Notes under the pieces: model-generated
The model's input: only the letters and a program-made list of their open reading frames with translations
Told to the model about the DNA's origin: nothing
Databases searched by the model: none
Assembly: GCA_029781795.1 (NCBI GenBank)
Contig: JAKOWB010000121.1
Span: 1-34,442 of the forward strand
Direction: 5' to 3'
Source of the DNA: Pseudomonadota bacterium
GTDB taxonomy: Bacteria > Pseudomonadota > Alphaproteobacteria > Kiloniellales > JACOMY01
Length of the DNA: 34,442 nt
Part shown: positions 1 through 7,744 of the stretch, in pieces
How positions within the stretch are numbered: position 1 is the first letter of the stretch
How the letters are laid out: every line of letters starts with the position of its first letter
Position numbers and translations under genes: made by a program

Positions 1-1
1 G

Positions 2-400
2 ATGGAATCGCGCGGCGGCGGCTCGATGATCTACATGGGCTCGGTCCACTCCAAGGAGGCCTCGCCGCTGAAGAGCGCCTATGTCACCGCCAAGCACGGC
101 CTGCTGGGCCTGGCCCGGGTCGTCGCCAAGGAAGGCGGCCCCAAGGGCATCCGCTCGAACGTGATCTGCCCCGGCTTCGTGCGGACCCCGCTGGTCGAGA
201 AGCAGATCCCCGAGCAGGCCAGGGAACTCGGCATCTCCGAGGAGCAGGTGGTGAAGCAGATGATGCTGGGCGGCACGGTGGACAAGGAATTCACCACGCT
301 CGAGGACATCGCCGAGCTGGCCTTCATCTTCGCCGCCTTCCCGACCAACGCCCTCACCGGCCAGTCCGTCGTCGCCAGCCACGGCTGGTACATGAACTAA
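2..400 (+). CDS. SDR oxidoreductase, 3-hydroxybutyrate dehydrogenase-like (3' part)
   Basis: This is the C-terminal part of a short-chain dehydrogenase/reductase; the 5' part lies outside the window. The reading frame is already open at the first base, so the ATG at position 2 is probably internal. The visible catalytic block has a Ser in GSVHS and the classical Tyr-x3-Lys in SAYVTAKHG, followed by the substrate loop [16 protein letters not shown]. This loop and the ending around [10 protein letters not shown] resemble the longer form of 3-hydroxybutyrate dehydrogenase, which interconverts acetoacetate and 3-hydroxybutyrate with NAD(H) in the cytosol. The gene converges on glyS, separated by a short hairpin. 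The SDR fold is certain; the substrate is an inference from similarity and could be another beta-hydroxy acid. Confidence 0.8.
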   Translation: MESRGGGSMIYMGSVHSKEASPLKSAYVTAKHGLLGLARVVAKEGGPKGIRSNVICPGFVRTPLVEKQIPEQARELGISEEQVVKQMMLGGTVDKEFTTLEDIAELAFIFAAFPTNALTGQSVVASHGWYMN

Positions 401-413
401 AGTTGAGAGTTCT

Positions 414-436
414 CCCTCCCCCTCTATGGGGGAGGG
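414..436. terminator. GC-rich hairpin between convergent SDR gene and glyS
   Basis: A perfect 9-bp stem (CCCTCCCCC pairing with GGGGGAGGG) has a 5-base loop and fills the gap between two convergent genes, ending one base before the glyS stop codon. Neither flank has a clear T-run, so it may act as a bidirectional, weak or Rho-assisted terminator. Confidence 0.5.
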
Positions 437-437
437 C

Positions 438-2699
438 TTAACCCTCGACCAGTTCGAACTTCGCCACCTGGTCCAGCGTCGCCTGGATCGACTTCAGCAG
501 CGCCAGGCGGTTGGCGCGGAGCTGCGTCTCCGGCGCGTTCACCAGCACCTTGTCGAAGAAGGCGTCGACCGGATGGCGCAGGGCCGCCAGCGCGCCCATG
601 GCGCCGGTGAAGTCCTGCCGGCCCAGCGCCAGCTTGGCGACCGATGAGGCACCCTGCAGCGCCTGCCACAGCGCCTGCTCCTCGTGCTGCTGGAAGAGAT
701 GCTGGTCTGGCGTGGCGCCCGCGGGCTTGCCGTCCTTCTTCTCCTCGATGCGCAGGATGTTGTTGGCCCGCTTGTAGGCCGCCAGCAGGTTGGCGCCGTC
801 GGCGCTGCCGACGAAGCCCTTCAGCGCCTCGACCCGCGCCATCAGGCGCACCAGGTCGTCCTCGCCGCCCAGCGCGAAGACGGCGGACACCAGGTCGTGC
901 CGCACGCCGCGGTCCTTCAGCGCCACCTTCAGCCGGTCGGCGAAGAAGGCCAGCAGCGAGGTCGCCAGGCCCTCGTACTCCTGGCGCCGCTCCGGGATGA
1001 TCGCGAGGCCGCTGGCCGGGTCCGCCCAGTCGAAGACGAAGGCGCGCTGGTTCCGCTCCGCCCGCTTCGAGGCTTCGGCCAGCAGGTCGGCGGGGATGAG
1101 GCTGCGCACCTCGGCCAGCTCGTCCGCCACCTCGGCGCGGGTCTCGTAGTAGCGCTCGGTCGCCAGCGCATTGGCCGCCTGGGCAAGCAGGCCCTGCAGC
1201 GGCAGGCGCAGGTCGTTCTCCAGGATCAGGCGGATGACGCCGAGCGCGGCCCGGCGCAGCGCGAAGGGGTCCTTGCTGCCGGTCGGCTTCTCGTCGATCG
1301 ACCAGAAGCCGACCAGCGTGTCCAGCTTCTCGGCCAGCGCCACCGCAACCGAGACCGGTGCCGTCGGGCAGCGATCATCCGGCCCCTTGGGCGCGTAGTG
1401 CTCGGCGATGGCGTCGGCCACGGCCGCCGGCTCGCCGTCCGCCAGCGCGTAGTAGCGCCCCATGATGCCCTGCAGCTCGGGGAACTCGCCGACCACGCCG
1501 GTCGTGAGGTCCGCCTTGCAGAGCCGCGCCGCCTGGCGCACCAGCGCCGCGTCGGCGCCCTCGATGTGCCGGGCGATCTCTGCCGCCAGCGCGGCGATGC
1601 GGTCGACCCGCTGGTCCAGCGTACCCAGCTTGGCGTGGAACACGATGTCGACCAGCGCCGGCACGCGGTCGATCAGCGGCGTCTTGCGGTCCTGGTCCCA
1701 GAAGAACTTGGCGTCGGACAGGCGGGCGCGCAGCACCCGCTCGTTGCCGGCGACGATGTTGGCGCGGCGCTGGCCGCCGGCCGGCGCCTCGACGTTGGCG
1801 ACCAGCAGGAAGCGGTTGGCGAGGCTGCCGTCCGGCTTCTCCAGCGCGAAGTACTTCTGGTGCGCCCGCATGGAGGTCACCAGGATCTCCGGCGGCACCG
1901 ACAGGAACTCCTCCTCGAAGCCGCCGGTCAGCACCACGGGCCACTCCACCAGCCCGGCGACCTCGTCCAGCAGCCCGGCGTCCTGGCGCAGCACCAGGCC
2001 GGCCTCCTCGGCCGCGGCCTGCGCCTGCTCGGCGATGCGCGTCCGGCGCTTGGCCGGGTCCAGCATCACCTTGGCCCGCTCCAGCTCCACCCGGTAGTCG
2101 GCGAAGCTCACCGGCGTGATCGTCGTGGGGCAGAGACGCTCGTGCCCCCGCGCGCTGTCGCCGAACGGCAGGCGGCCGCCGTTGCCGAGGTCGAGCACGC
2201 CCAGCACCCGCTTGCCGTCGAAGCGCGCCAGGATCGAGGTCAGGGGCCGTACCCAGCGGAAGCTCCCCTCGCCCCAGCGCATCGACTTGGGCCAGGGCAG
2301 CGCCTGGATCGCCTGCACCAGCAGGTCGCTCAGCACCTCGGCGGTCGGCCGCCCGGCCTGCTTCTTCACCGCGAACCAGACCTTGCCCTTGTCGGTCTCG
2401 CGCAGTTCGGCCTGGTCCAGACTGGCAAGGCCGGCGGACTTCAGGAAACCCTGGATCGCCGCGTCGGGCGCGCCCTCCTTGGGGCCCTTGCGCTCCTCCG
2501 CCGTGTCGGGCTGCTGCTTCGGCAGGCCCTTCACCACCAGCGCCAGGCGACGAGGCGTGGCGAAAGCGGCGGCGTGCGCATAGTCCAGCTTGGCGGCCGT
2601 CAGCTTCTCGGTCACCAGGCGCTTCAGGTCCTCGGCCGCCCGCGCCTGCATGCGCGCGGGGATCTCCTCCGAGGCCAGCTCGAGCAGCAGCTCGGCCAT
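438..2699 (-). CDS. glyS: Glycine--tRNA ligase beta subunit
   Basis: This is the beta subunit of the heterotetrameric (alpha2beta2) bacterial glycyl-tRNA synthetase, which charges tRNA-Gly together with GlyQ in the cytosol. The protein is 753 residues, somewhat longer than the roughly 690 of enterobacterial GlyS. It begins with the typical [17 protein letters not shown]. Later family segments are visible: FATPRRLAL near residue 45, the [10 protein letters not shown] block, a DKLDTL-like segment ([10 protein letters not shown]) and [16 protein letters not shown]. The open frame extends upstream into glyQ, but the ATG at 2699 was chosen because it starts the conserved N-terminus and its A is shared with the glyQ TGA stop (TGATG), indicating translational coupling. 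Confidence 0.97.
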   Translation of the reverse strand: MAELLLELASEEIPARMQARAAEDLKRLVTEKLTAAKLDYAHAAAFATPRRLALVVKGLPKQQPDTAEERKGPKEGAPDAAIQGFLKSAGLASLDQAELRETDKGKVWFAVKKQAGRPTAEVLSDLLVQAIQALPWPKSMRWGEGSFRWVRPLTSILARFDGKRVLGVLDLGNGGRLPFGDSARGHERLCPTTITPVSFADYRVELERAKVMLDPAKRRTRIAEQAQAAAEEAGLVLRQDAGLLDEVAGLVEWPVVLTGGFEEEFLSVPPEILVTSMRAHQKYFALEKPDGSLANRFLLVANVEAPAGGQRRANIVAGNERVLRARLSDAKFFWDQDRKTPLIDRVPALVDIVFHAKLGTLDQRVDRIAALAAEIARHIEGADAALVRQAARLCKADLTTGVVGEFPELQGIMGRYYALADGEPAAVADAIAEHYAPKGPDDRCPTAPVSVAVALAEKLDTLVGFWSIDEKPTGSKDPFALRRAALGVIRLILENDLRLPLQGLLAQAANALATERYYETRAEVADELAEVRSLIPADLLAEASKRAERNQRAFVFDWADPASGLAIIPERRQEYEGLATSLLAFFADRLKVALKDRGVRHDLVSAVFALGGEDDLVRLMARVEALKGFVGSADGANLLAAYKRANNILRIEEKKDGKPAGATPDQHLFQQHEEQALWQALQGASSVAKLALGRQDFTGAMGALAALRHPVDAFFDKVLVNAPETQLRANRLALLKSIQATLDQVAKFELVEG

Positions 2700-3604
2700 C
2701 AGGTCTTCTCCATCCAGGCTTCGCAGCAGGCCTTGGCGAGCTGCCGGACGCGGCCGATGTAGGCCTGGCGCTCGGTCACCGAGATGACGCCGCGCGCATC
2801 CAGCAGATTGAAGACGTGGCTGGCCTTCATGCACTGGTCATAGGCCGGCAGGGCCAGCGGCCGGCCCTTGTAGCTCTGCTTCAGCAGGTGCGCGCAGGCG
2901 GCCTCGGCCTCGGCGAAGTGGCGGAACAGCACCTCGGTGTTGGCGTGCTCGAAGTCGTAGGCGCTGAACTCCTGTTCGGCGCGCAGGAAGACGTCGCCAT
3001 AGGTCTTGCCGCCCCTGTCCTTGGCAATGCCGTCCCAGTCCAGGTCGTAGACGTTCTCCACGTCCTGCACGTACATGGCCAGGCGCTCCAGGCCATAGGT
3101 CAGCTCGACCGGCACGGGATCGCAGTCCAGGCCGCCGACCTGCTGGAAATAGGTGAACTGCGTCACTTCCATGCCGTCGCACCAGACCTCCCAGCCCAGG
3201 CCCCAGGCGCCCAGCGTCGGGCTCTCCCAGTCATCCTCGACGAAGCGCACGTCGTGCAGTTCGGGATCGAGGCCGATGGCCTTCAGGCTGCCGAGGTAGA
3301 GCTCCTGGATGTTGGCCGGCGAGGGCTTCATCAGCACCTGGTACTGGTAGTAGTGCTGCAGCCGGTTCGGGTTCTCGCCATAGCGCCCGTCCTTCGGCCG
3401 CCGCGAGGGCTGCACATAGGCGCAGTTCCACACCCGGTCCGGCCCCAGCGAGCGCAGCGTGGTCGCCGGGTGGAAGGTGCCGGCGCCGACCTCCATGTCG
3501 TAGGGCTGCAGGATCACGCAGCCCTGCTTCGCCCAGTGGTCCTGCAGGTTCAGGATGATCCGCTGGAAGCAGGTGGCAGGATCGTGCCGTCGGGTCGTGG
3601 CCAT
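2699..3604 (-). CDS. glyQ: Glycine--tRNA ligase alpha subunit
   Basis: This 301-residue catalytic alpha subunit of glycyl-tRNA synthetase forms glycyl-adenylate. The highly conserved N-terminal segment ([20 protein letters not shown], then [20 protein letters not shown]) is intact, as are the class II motifs [20 protein letters not shown] and [19 protein letters not shown]. Length matches the family. It is the first gene of a glyQ-glyS pair and overlaps glyS by one base. The ATG start has a modest upstream AAGG. The separate alpha/beta enzyme is the usual form in Proteobacteria. Confidence 0.98.
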   Translation of the reverse strand: MATTRRHDPATCFQRIILNLQDHWAKQGCVILQPYDMEVGAGTFHPATTLRSLGPDRVWNCAYVQPSRRPKDGRYGENPNRLQHYYQYQVLMKPSPANIQELYLGSLKAIGLDPELHDVRFVEDDWESPTLGAWGLGWEVWCDGMEVTQFTYFQQVGGLDCDPVPVELTYGLERLAMYVQDVENVYDLDWDGIAKDRGGKTYGDVFLRAEQEFSAYDFEHANTEVLFRHFAEAEAACAHLLKQSYKGRPLALPAYDQCMKASHVFNLLDARGVISVTERQAYIGRVRQLAKACCEAWMEKT

Positions 3605-3730
3605 GCGGGTGGAAACCTTGGTGGACAGCGGCCCGGGGCCGCGCGAGAGGGCGGGACCTTACGGCCCGGGTATGGGTGAATCAAGCGAGGCGGGGCGACC
3701 GATGGTTCCCGGCCAGACAGTTGGCCAACC

Positions 3731-3985
3731 CTAGCGCCCGCACCTGTGTGTACTGAGGTCCGCATAGGCGCCGCACTTGGGGCAGGCTTCCAGCTCGGCC
3801 GCGGTCTTGCGCGTGGTCTGGCGGCCGGCGGCCATGCTGGCCTGTTCCTGCCGCGCCAGGCGGGCCTTGATCTGCTCCAGCTCGGCACGCTGCTTCTTCA
3901 TGCGCCCGGCATAGCCGAAGCCATAGAGCACGGCGACGATCACCAGGATCAGTACCAGCAGCTTGCCGGCCGAAAGTCCGAACAC
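3731..3985 (-). CDS. Small membrane-anchored protein with C-terminal Cys cluster
   Basis: This 84-residue protein starts with GTG, preceded by a good ribosome-binding site (GGGGAGAGG, five bases away). Residues about 8 to 27 form one hydrophobic membrane segment. A charged helix follows (KKQRAELEQIKARLARQEQ, likely coiled coil). The tail contains CPKCGAYADLSTHRC, a small zinc-ribbon-like or redox Cys cluster with only three cysteines plus a His. Short single-pass proteins of this build occur in many Proteobacteria (the PP0621 type is a possible match), with unknown function. It lies 13 bp downstream of the S49 peptidase gene on the same strand, so the two are probably co-transcribed. Confidence 0.75.
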   Translation of the reverse strand: MFGLSAGKLLVLILVIVAVLYGFGYAGRMKKQRAELEQIKARLARQEQASMAAGRQTTRKTAAELEACPKCGAYADLSTHRCGR

Positions 3986-3998
3986 GCGCGCCTCTCCC

Positions 3999-4862
3999 CT
4001 AGAGTCCGAAGCGCGACCAGAGGAAGCGCTCCTCGATCGCCGCCAGCAGGCCGGCCCCCAGCAGGGCCAGACGCTCCTCCCCCTCGTCAGCGCGGCTGCC
4101 GCCGCCCATCAGGCCGCGCAGGAAGGACTTCTTGCGCTCCAGCGGCATGGGCCGGACCTTCTGGCCGAAGCGCTCCTTCAGCACCGTGCGCAGGTCGCCG
4201 ACGGAGTCCGCCAGGCCCAAGGCCACGGCCTGCTCGCCGGTCCAGAAGGCGCCGCTGAAGAGCTCCGCCTCCGGCCCGCGCAGGCGCAGGCCGCGCCGCT
4301 CCTTGACCCAGGCGATGAAGCGCTGGTGGATCTGCCCCTGCAGCGCCTTCAGGTGCTCCACCTCCTCCGGCCTCTCCGGGCGGAAGGCGTCGAGCATGCC
4401 CTTCTTGGCGCCAGCGGTATGCACGCGCCGCTCCACGCCGATCTTCTTCATCAGCTCGGGAAAACCGAAGCTGGCGGAGATCACGCCGATGGAGCCGACG
4501 ATGGAGCTGCCGTCGACCACGATCTCGTCGGCGGCGCAGGCCAGCCAGTAGCCGCCGGAGGCCGCGACGTCCTCGACGAAGGCGATGACCGGCAGGTTCT
4601 TCTCGCGCGAGAGCTGGCGGATGCGCCTTGCGATCAGCGAGGACTGCACGGCCGAGCCGCCGGGCGAGTTGATCACCAGCGCCACGGCCTTGGCACCAGG
4701 CCAGGCAAAGGCGCGCTTCAGGGTCGGCGCCAGGCGCTGCAGCGCCAGGCTGCTGCGCAGCGGACTCGACCCCGGCGTCAGGATACCCGCCAGGCGCACA
4801 ACCGGGACCACCGCCGGCGTGGGGAGGATCTTCAGACGCTGGAGCAGGCGAGCGAGGCCCAT
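3999..4862 (-). CDS. S49 family serine peptidase (SohB/SppA-like)
   Basis: This 287-residue S49 peptidase has a Ser-Lys catalytic dyad. The oxyanion segment LVINSPGGSAVQS is followed by the nucleophile Ser102 in VAASGGYWLACAADEI and the general-base Lys at about 154 in TAGAKKGMLDAF. The single-domain length matches SohB and the short SppA form. Family members cut membrane-embedded signal-peptide remnants. No clear N-terminal transmembrane helix is visible, only a weakly hydrophobic stretch near residues 15 to 28, so localisation is uncertain. The ATG lies one base after the stop of the upstream methyltransferase gene, suggesting translational coupling. The small Cys-cluster protein follows. 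Confidence 0.92.
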   Translation of the reverse strand: MGLARLLQRLKILPTPAVVPVVRLAGILTPGSSPLRSSLALQRLAPTLKRAFAWPGAKAVALVINSPGGSAVQSSLIARRIRQLSREKNLPVIAFVEDVAASGGYWLACAADEIVVDGSSIVGSIGVISASFGFPELMKKIGVERRVHTAGAKKGMLDAFRPERPEEVEHLKALQGQIHQRFIAWVKERRGLRLRGPEAELFSGAFWTGEQAVALGLADSVGDLRTVLKERFGQKVRPMPLERKKSFLRGLMGGGSRADEGEERLALLGAGLLAAIEERFLWSRFGL

Positions 4863-4863
4863 G

Positions 4864-5643
4864 TCATGTGCTTGCCACGCCTGAGGCCCCCAGGTCCAGG
4901 GCCGCGGCGTCGCGCAGGATGGCCTCGGCCTCGGCGGTGTAGCGCTGGCCGGGGCCGTGCAGAGTCAATCCAGGCAGCAGCCGCCCCGGCGCCCGGCTGT
5001 CCCTGGTCGCCGCCACCAGCACCCGCTTGGCCGCCCGACCCTGGCGCGGCCAGAGCGGACAGACCGTGATGGCGCCGACCCGCCCGGCCAGTGACGCCAG
5101 CACGTCTGCCAGGCGGTCGGCGCGTTGCACCAGCGTCAGGCGCCCTTTCGGCTCCAGCAGGCCGAGGGCGACACGTACCCAGCCGGCCAGGTCCAGGCTG
5201 CTCTCCAGGTGCGCGAGGCCCCGGCTGGCGCTGCGCGACCGCGACCCCCGGCCCGCCGCGAGAAAGGGCGGATTGCTCAGCACCGCGGCGAAGCGCGCGC
5301 CGGCCAGCGCCTCCGGATCGGCGGCATCGCCCGTCACGACGCGAAAGCGCTCGGCGACGCCATTCAGCGAGGCATTCTCAATCGCCAGGGCCGCGAGCTC
5401 CGGCTGCAGCTCCAGCCCTGTGACGGTGAGGTCGGGCCGGCGCGCCAGCAGGCAGAGCGCGGCCCCGCCGACGCCGCAGCCCAGGTCCAGCACGCCGGCG
5501 CCGCGTGGCGGCTCGACCGCCGCGGCCAGCAGCACCGCGTCGATGGCGACGCGATAGCCCTCGGCCGGCTGCAGCAGACGCACCCGGCCGCCCAGCAGAG
5601 TGTCCGCGCTGGTGCCTGCCCGGCTCATACCCGCCCGGCTCAT
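4864..5643 (-). CDS. tRNA1(Val) adenine-N6 methyltransferase-like (TrmN6/YfiC family)
   Basis: This is a class I SAM-dependent methyltransferase of 259 residues. The SAM-binding motif is VLDLGCGVGGAAL, followed by an acidic residue at the end of strand 2 (VTGLELQPEL). The catalytic motif is VLSNPPFLA, the NPPF/Y signature of N6-adenine and glutamine methyltransferases. The segment before motif I (VRLLQPAEGYRVAIDAVLLA) is typical of TrmN6/YfiC, which methylates A37 of tRNA1(Val). The start is ambiguous: a 15-bp tandem duplication provides two in-frame ATGs (5643 and 5628), giving an N-terminus MSRAG-MSRAG. Neither has a strong ribosome-binding site. The gene is divergent from ispB and coupled to the downstream peptidase gene. 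Confidence 0.85.
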   Translation of the reverse strand: MSRAGMSRAGTSADTLLGGRVRLLQPAEGYRVAIDAVLLAAAVEPPRGAGVLDLGCGVGGAALCLLARRPDLTVTGLELQPELAALAIENASLNGVAERFRVVTGDAADPEALAGARFAAVLSNPPFLAAGRGSRSRSASRGLAHLESSLDLAGWVRVALGLLEPKGRLTLVQRADRLADVLASLAGRVGAITVCPLWPRQGRAAKRVLVAATRDSRAPGRLLPGLTLHGPGQRYTAEAEAILRDAAALDLGASGVAST

Positions 5644-5650
5644 ACCCGCT
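5621..5650. repeat. 15-bp tandem duplication spanning the methyltransferase start codon
   Basis: Two direct copies of a 15-base unit (CGGCTCATACCCGCC, then the same with T as the last base) abut at 5635/5636. Each copy carries one in-frame ATG of the minus-strand methyltransferase gene, so the duplication repeats the start codon and adds MSRAG to the protein. Confidence 0.9.
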
Positions 5651-5663
5651 TCGTCGCAGCAGC

Positions 5664-5691
5664 TTGACCGGCCATCTTTGCCCCCTATGCT
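5664..5691 (+). promoter_or_regulatory. Predicted sigma-70-like promoter of ispB
   Basis: A -35 box TTGACC (5664-5669) and a -10 box TATGCT (5686-5691) are separated by 16 bp. They predict a transcript start near 5698, about 34 bases before the TTG start of ispB. The only nearby in-frame ATG (5687) falls inside the -10 box, which supports the TTG start. Confidence 0.55.
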
Positions 5692-5731
5692 CAGGCCCGA
5701 GCGGCAAACATTCCGCGAGGGGAAAAGCATC

Positions 5732-6757
5732 TTGGTTCTGGCCGCCGGCCTCAAGTCCGTCGACGCGACCGCGAGCGAGCCCAGTGGGCTCGACCGCCTG
5801 CTCGCGCTGCTGGGCGATGACCTGAAGCAGGTGAACCGCCTGATCGTCGAGAAGATGCATTCCGACGTGGCGCTGATCCCGCAGCTCGCCGGCCATATCG
5901 TCGCCGCCGGCGGCAAGCGCATGCGTCCGCTGCTGACCCTCGCCGCCGCCCGCCTCTGCGGCTACCAGGGCACGCGCCAGCATGCCCTGGCGGCCTGCGT
6001 CGAATTCATCCACACCGCCACCCTGCTGCACGACGACGTGGTCGACGAGAGCGCGCTGCGCCGCGGCCGCGCCACCGCCAATGCGGTCTGGGGCAACAAG
6101 GCCAGCGTGCTGGTGGGCGACTTCCTGTTCAGCCGCGCCTTCCAGCTGATGACCGCGGACGGCTCGCTAGCGGTGCTGAAGATCCTTTCCGACGCCTCGG
6201 CGGTGATCGCCGAGGGCGAGGTGCAGCAGCTCCTCACCGCCAACGACATCGAGACCACGGTCGAGGCCTATCTCTCGGTGATCGGCGCCAAGACCGCCGC
6301 GCTCTTCGCCGCCGCCGCCCGCATCGGCGCCGTGGTGGCCGACCGCCCCGCCGCCGACGAGGAGGCGCTGCGGGTCTATGGCCAGGCCCTCGGCATGGCC
6401 TTCCAGCTGATCGACGACCTGCTGGACTACACCGCGCGCGAGGCCGATCTCGGCAAGTCGATCGGCGACGACTTCCGCGACGGCAAGCTGACCCTGCCGG
6501 TGGTGCTCGCCATCGCCCGCGGCTCCGCCGATGAGCGTGCCTTCTGGCGCCGCTGCCTGGAGGACCAGGACCAGCAGGACGGCGACCTGGAGCGCGCCAT
6601 CGCCCTCTGCGAGCGCCACGGCACCCTGGCCGAGACCCTGGCCCTGGCCGGGCGCTACCGCGACGAGGCCCTGGCCGCCCTGCACCGCTTCCCGCAGGGT
6701 CCGATCCGCCAGGCCATGGAAGAGGTCGCCCGCTTCACCGTCGACCGCGGCTACTGA
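5732..6757 (+). CDS. ispB: All-trans polyprenyl (octaprenyl/decaprenyl-type) diphosphate synthase
   Basis: This 341-residue trans-polyprenyl diphosphate synthase elongates farnesyl diphosphate with isopentenyl diphosphate to build the ubiquinone side chain. The first aspartate-rich motif DDVVD lies at residues 101-105 with basic residues after it (ALRRGR). The second, DDLLD, is at 228-232 in FQLIDDLLDY. GGKRMRPLL, the substrate-binding Lys/Arg block, precedes the first motif. The start was set at TTG 5732: GAGGGG lies 9 bases upstream, the N-terminus (VLAAGLKSVDATASEPSGLD) fits the family, and the upstream ATG lies within the promoter. Chain length (C40 or C50) cannot be read from sequence with certainty; ubiquinone-10 is usual in Alphaproteobacteria. 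Confidence 0.95.
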   Translation: MVLAAGLKSVDATASEPSGLDRLLALLGDDLKQVNRLIVEKMHSDVALIPQLAGHIVAAGGKRMRPLLTLAAARLCGYQGTRQHALAACVEFIHTATLLHDDVVDESALRRGRATANAVWGNKASVLVGDFLFSRAFQLMTADGSLAVLKILSDASAVIAEGEVQQLLTANDIETTVEAYLSVIGAKTAALFAAAARIGAVVADRPAADEEALRVYGQALGMAFQLIDDLLDYTAREADLGKSIGDDFRDGKLTLPVVLAIARGSADERAFWRRCLEDQDQQDGDLERAIALCERHGTLAETLALAGRYRDEALAALHRFPQGPIRQAMEEVARFTVDRGY

Positions 6758-6773
6758 GTTCCGTCGCCAAAGC

Positions 6774-6808
6774 AAAAGCGCCGGCCGCCCATCGGGCGCC
6801 GGCGCTTT
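6774..6808 (-). terminator. Hairpin between ispB and tRNA-Pro, probable terminator
   Basis: The arms AAAGCGCCGG...CGCCC and GGGCGCCGGCGCTTT form a long GC-rich stem with one bulge and a 3-base loop. On the minus strand the stem runs into TTTTGCTTTGG, so it best serves the tRNA-Pro transcript. It may also stop ispB transcription from the other side. Confidence 0.65.
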
Positions 6809-6826
6809 CCTGCTGGTCCGCAGTGC

Positions 6827-6903
6827 TGGTCGGGGAAAGAGGATTTGAACCTCCGGCCCCTACGTCCCGAACGTAGTGCTCTACCAGGCTGAGCTATTCC
6901 CCG
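6827..6903 (-). tRNA. tRNA-Pro (anticodon CGG)
   Basis: The minus strand folds into a complete cloverleaf. The 7-bp acceptor stem CGGGGAA/TTCCCCG is fully paired, the D-arm reads AGCTCAGCCTGGTAGAGC, and the anticodon stem CTACG/CGTAG closes the loop TTCGGGA with anticodon CGG (reads CCG). The T-arm is GGAGG TTCAAAT CCTCT. The discriminator is A and the 3' CCA is encoded in the DNA (6827-6829). CCG is a frequent Pro codon in these high-GC genes. No repeat of the tRNA 3' end is seen elsewhere in the window. Confidence 0.97.
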
Positions 6904-6984
6904 TCAGACGGGCCAGCAGTTCGGGCGGGGGTGTATAGCCGCTCCGCCACGGCTTGGCAACAGCCCGGAGAAGGCGCGCGCAGC

Positions 6985-7731
6985 CTAGCGTTTCGGCCGC
7001 GACCGGGGCTTCTCCAGCGCCGCCGCGATGGCACGAATCTGCCCGGCGACCGAGACCTGCAGGGTCGAGGTGACCTCGAGCTGGCGGTCCTCCAGCACGT
7101 CGCGCCCGGGGTAGCGGCGGCGCCAGTCGCCGACCACGCGGTCGCGCGCCTGGATCAGTGCCACGATCTGCGGCCGGAACAGGCGCACGCAGGCGCCGAT
7201 CCAGCGGTTGGTGACATAGGAGGGGCGCGCCAGCCGCACCGCGAAGTCGTCGAGCAGCGCCAGGGCCTCCTCGGCCGGATACCAGGTCTCGCCCGTGACC
7301 CAGCGGTTCACGGTGAAGAGGCGGAAGGGCACGCCCTCGGCATTCATCGAGATCGCGACGAGGTGGCACAGCAGGTCACGGCCGGGCCCGGGCGCCGGCT
7401 GCCCGCGCGGCCGCAGCTTCGGGCGGACGAAGGCATGGAAGTGGCCGTGCTCGTCGGCGAAGCGCTCCTCGGCGGCGTGCGCGTGGTAATAGTACTGCGC
7501 GCCCGTCTCGGCATCGTGCACGTCGCCGGTCGGATAGTGGTCCCACTCGTAGAACGTCGGCTCCAGGCGCAGCAGCTCGCCGACCACGTTGTCGCCGGTC
7601 TTGGCCAGCACGCGCTGGATCTCGGCAACCTCCTCGCCGGCCTCGGCCAGGCGCAGCAGCTCGCCGCGCGGCAGGCGCGCCAGCTCGACCGGCTCCACGA
7701 CCTGCGCGAAGCGGGCGAGCTTGCGGACCAT
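6985..7731 (-). CDS. Conserved His-rich protein of unknown function (DUF6969-like)
   Basis: This is a 248-residue soluble protein with no signal peptide or membrane segment. The central block FYEWDHYPTGDVHDAE, then QYYYHAHAAEER and EHGHFHAFVRPK, concentrates seven histidines (65, 72, 83, 85, 95, 97, 99) with acidic residues, which suggests metal binding. I recall a family with this FYEWDHYP...HGHFH signature as DUF6969, but cannot confirm the number. Later segments (LFTVNRWVTGETWYPAEE, SYVTNRWIGACVRLF) look structured and conserved-like. It lies 13 bp after the TAXI-binding protein gene and is the last gene of the aminotransferase operon, so a role in the same catabolic process is plausible but unproven. 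Confidence 0.8.
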   Translation of the reverse strand: MVRKLARFAQVVEPVELARLPRGELLRLAEAGEEVAEIQRVLAKTGDNVVGELLRLEPTFYEWDHYPTGDVHDAETGAQYYYHAHAAEERFADEHGHFHAFVRPKLRPRGQPAPGPGRDLLCHLVAISMNAEGVPFRLFTVNRWVTGETWYPAEEALALLDDFAVRLARPSYVTNRWIGACVRLFRPQIVALIQARDRVVGDWRRRYPGRDVLEDRQLEVTSTLQVSVAGQIRAIAAALEKPRSRPKR

Positions 7732-7744
7732 CAGCCGGCGCCGC

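Noticed and set aside
684..2762. Long plus-strand frame (692 codons) opposite glyS
   Set aside because: Its translation is rich in Gln, Arg, Gly and Leu with no family motifs, as expected of an antisense frame of a high-GC gene. glyS has full-length conserved motifs.
6827..6903. tRNA-Pro as an attachment site for an integrated element
   Set aside because: No repeat of the tRNA 3' end and no integrase gene were seen in the window; the neighbouring genes look chromosomal.
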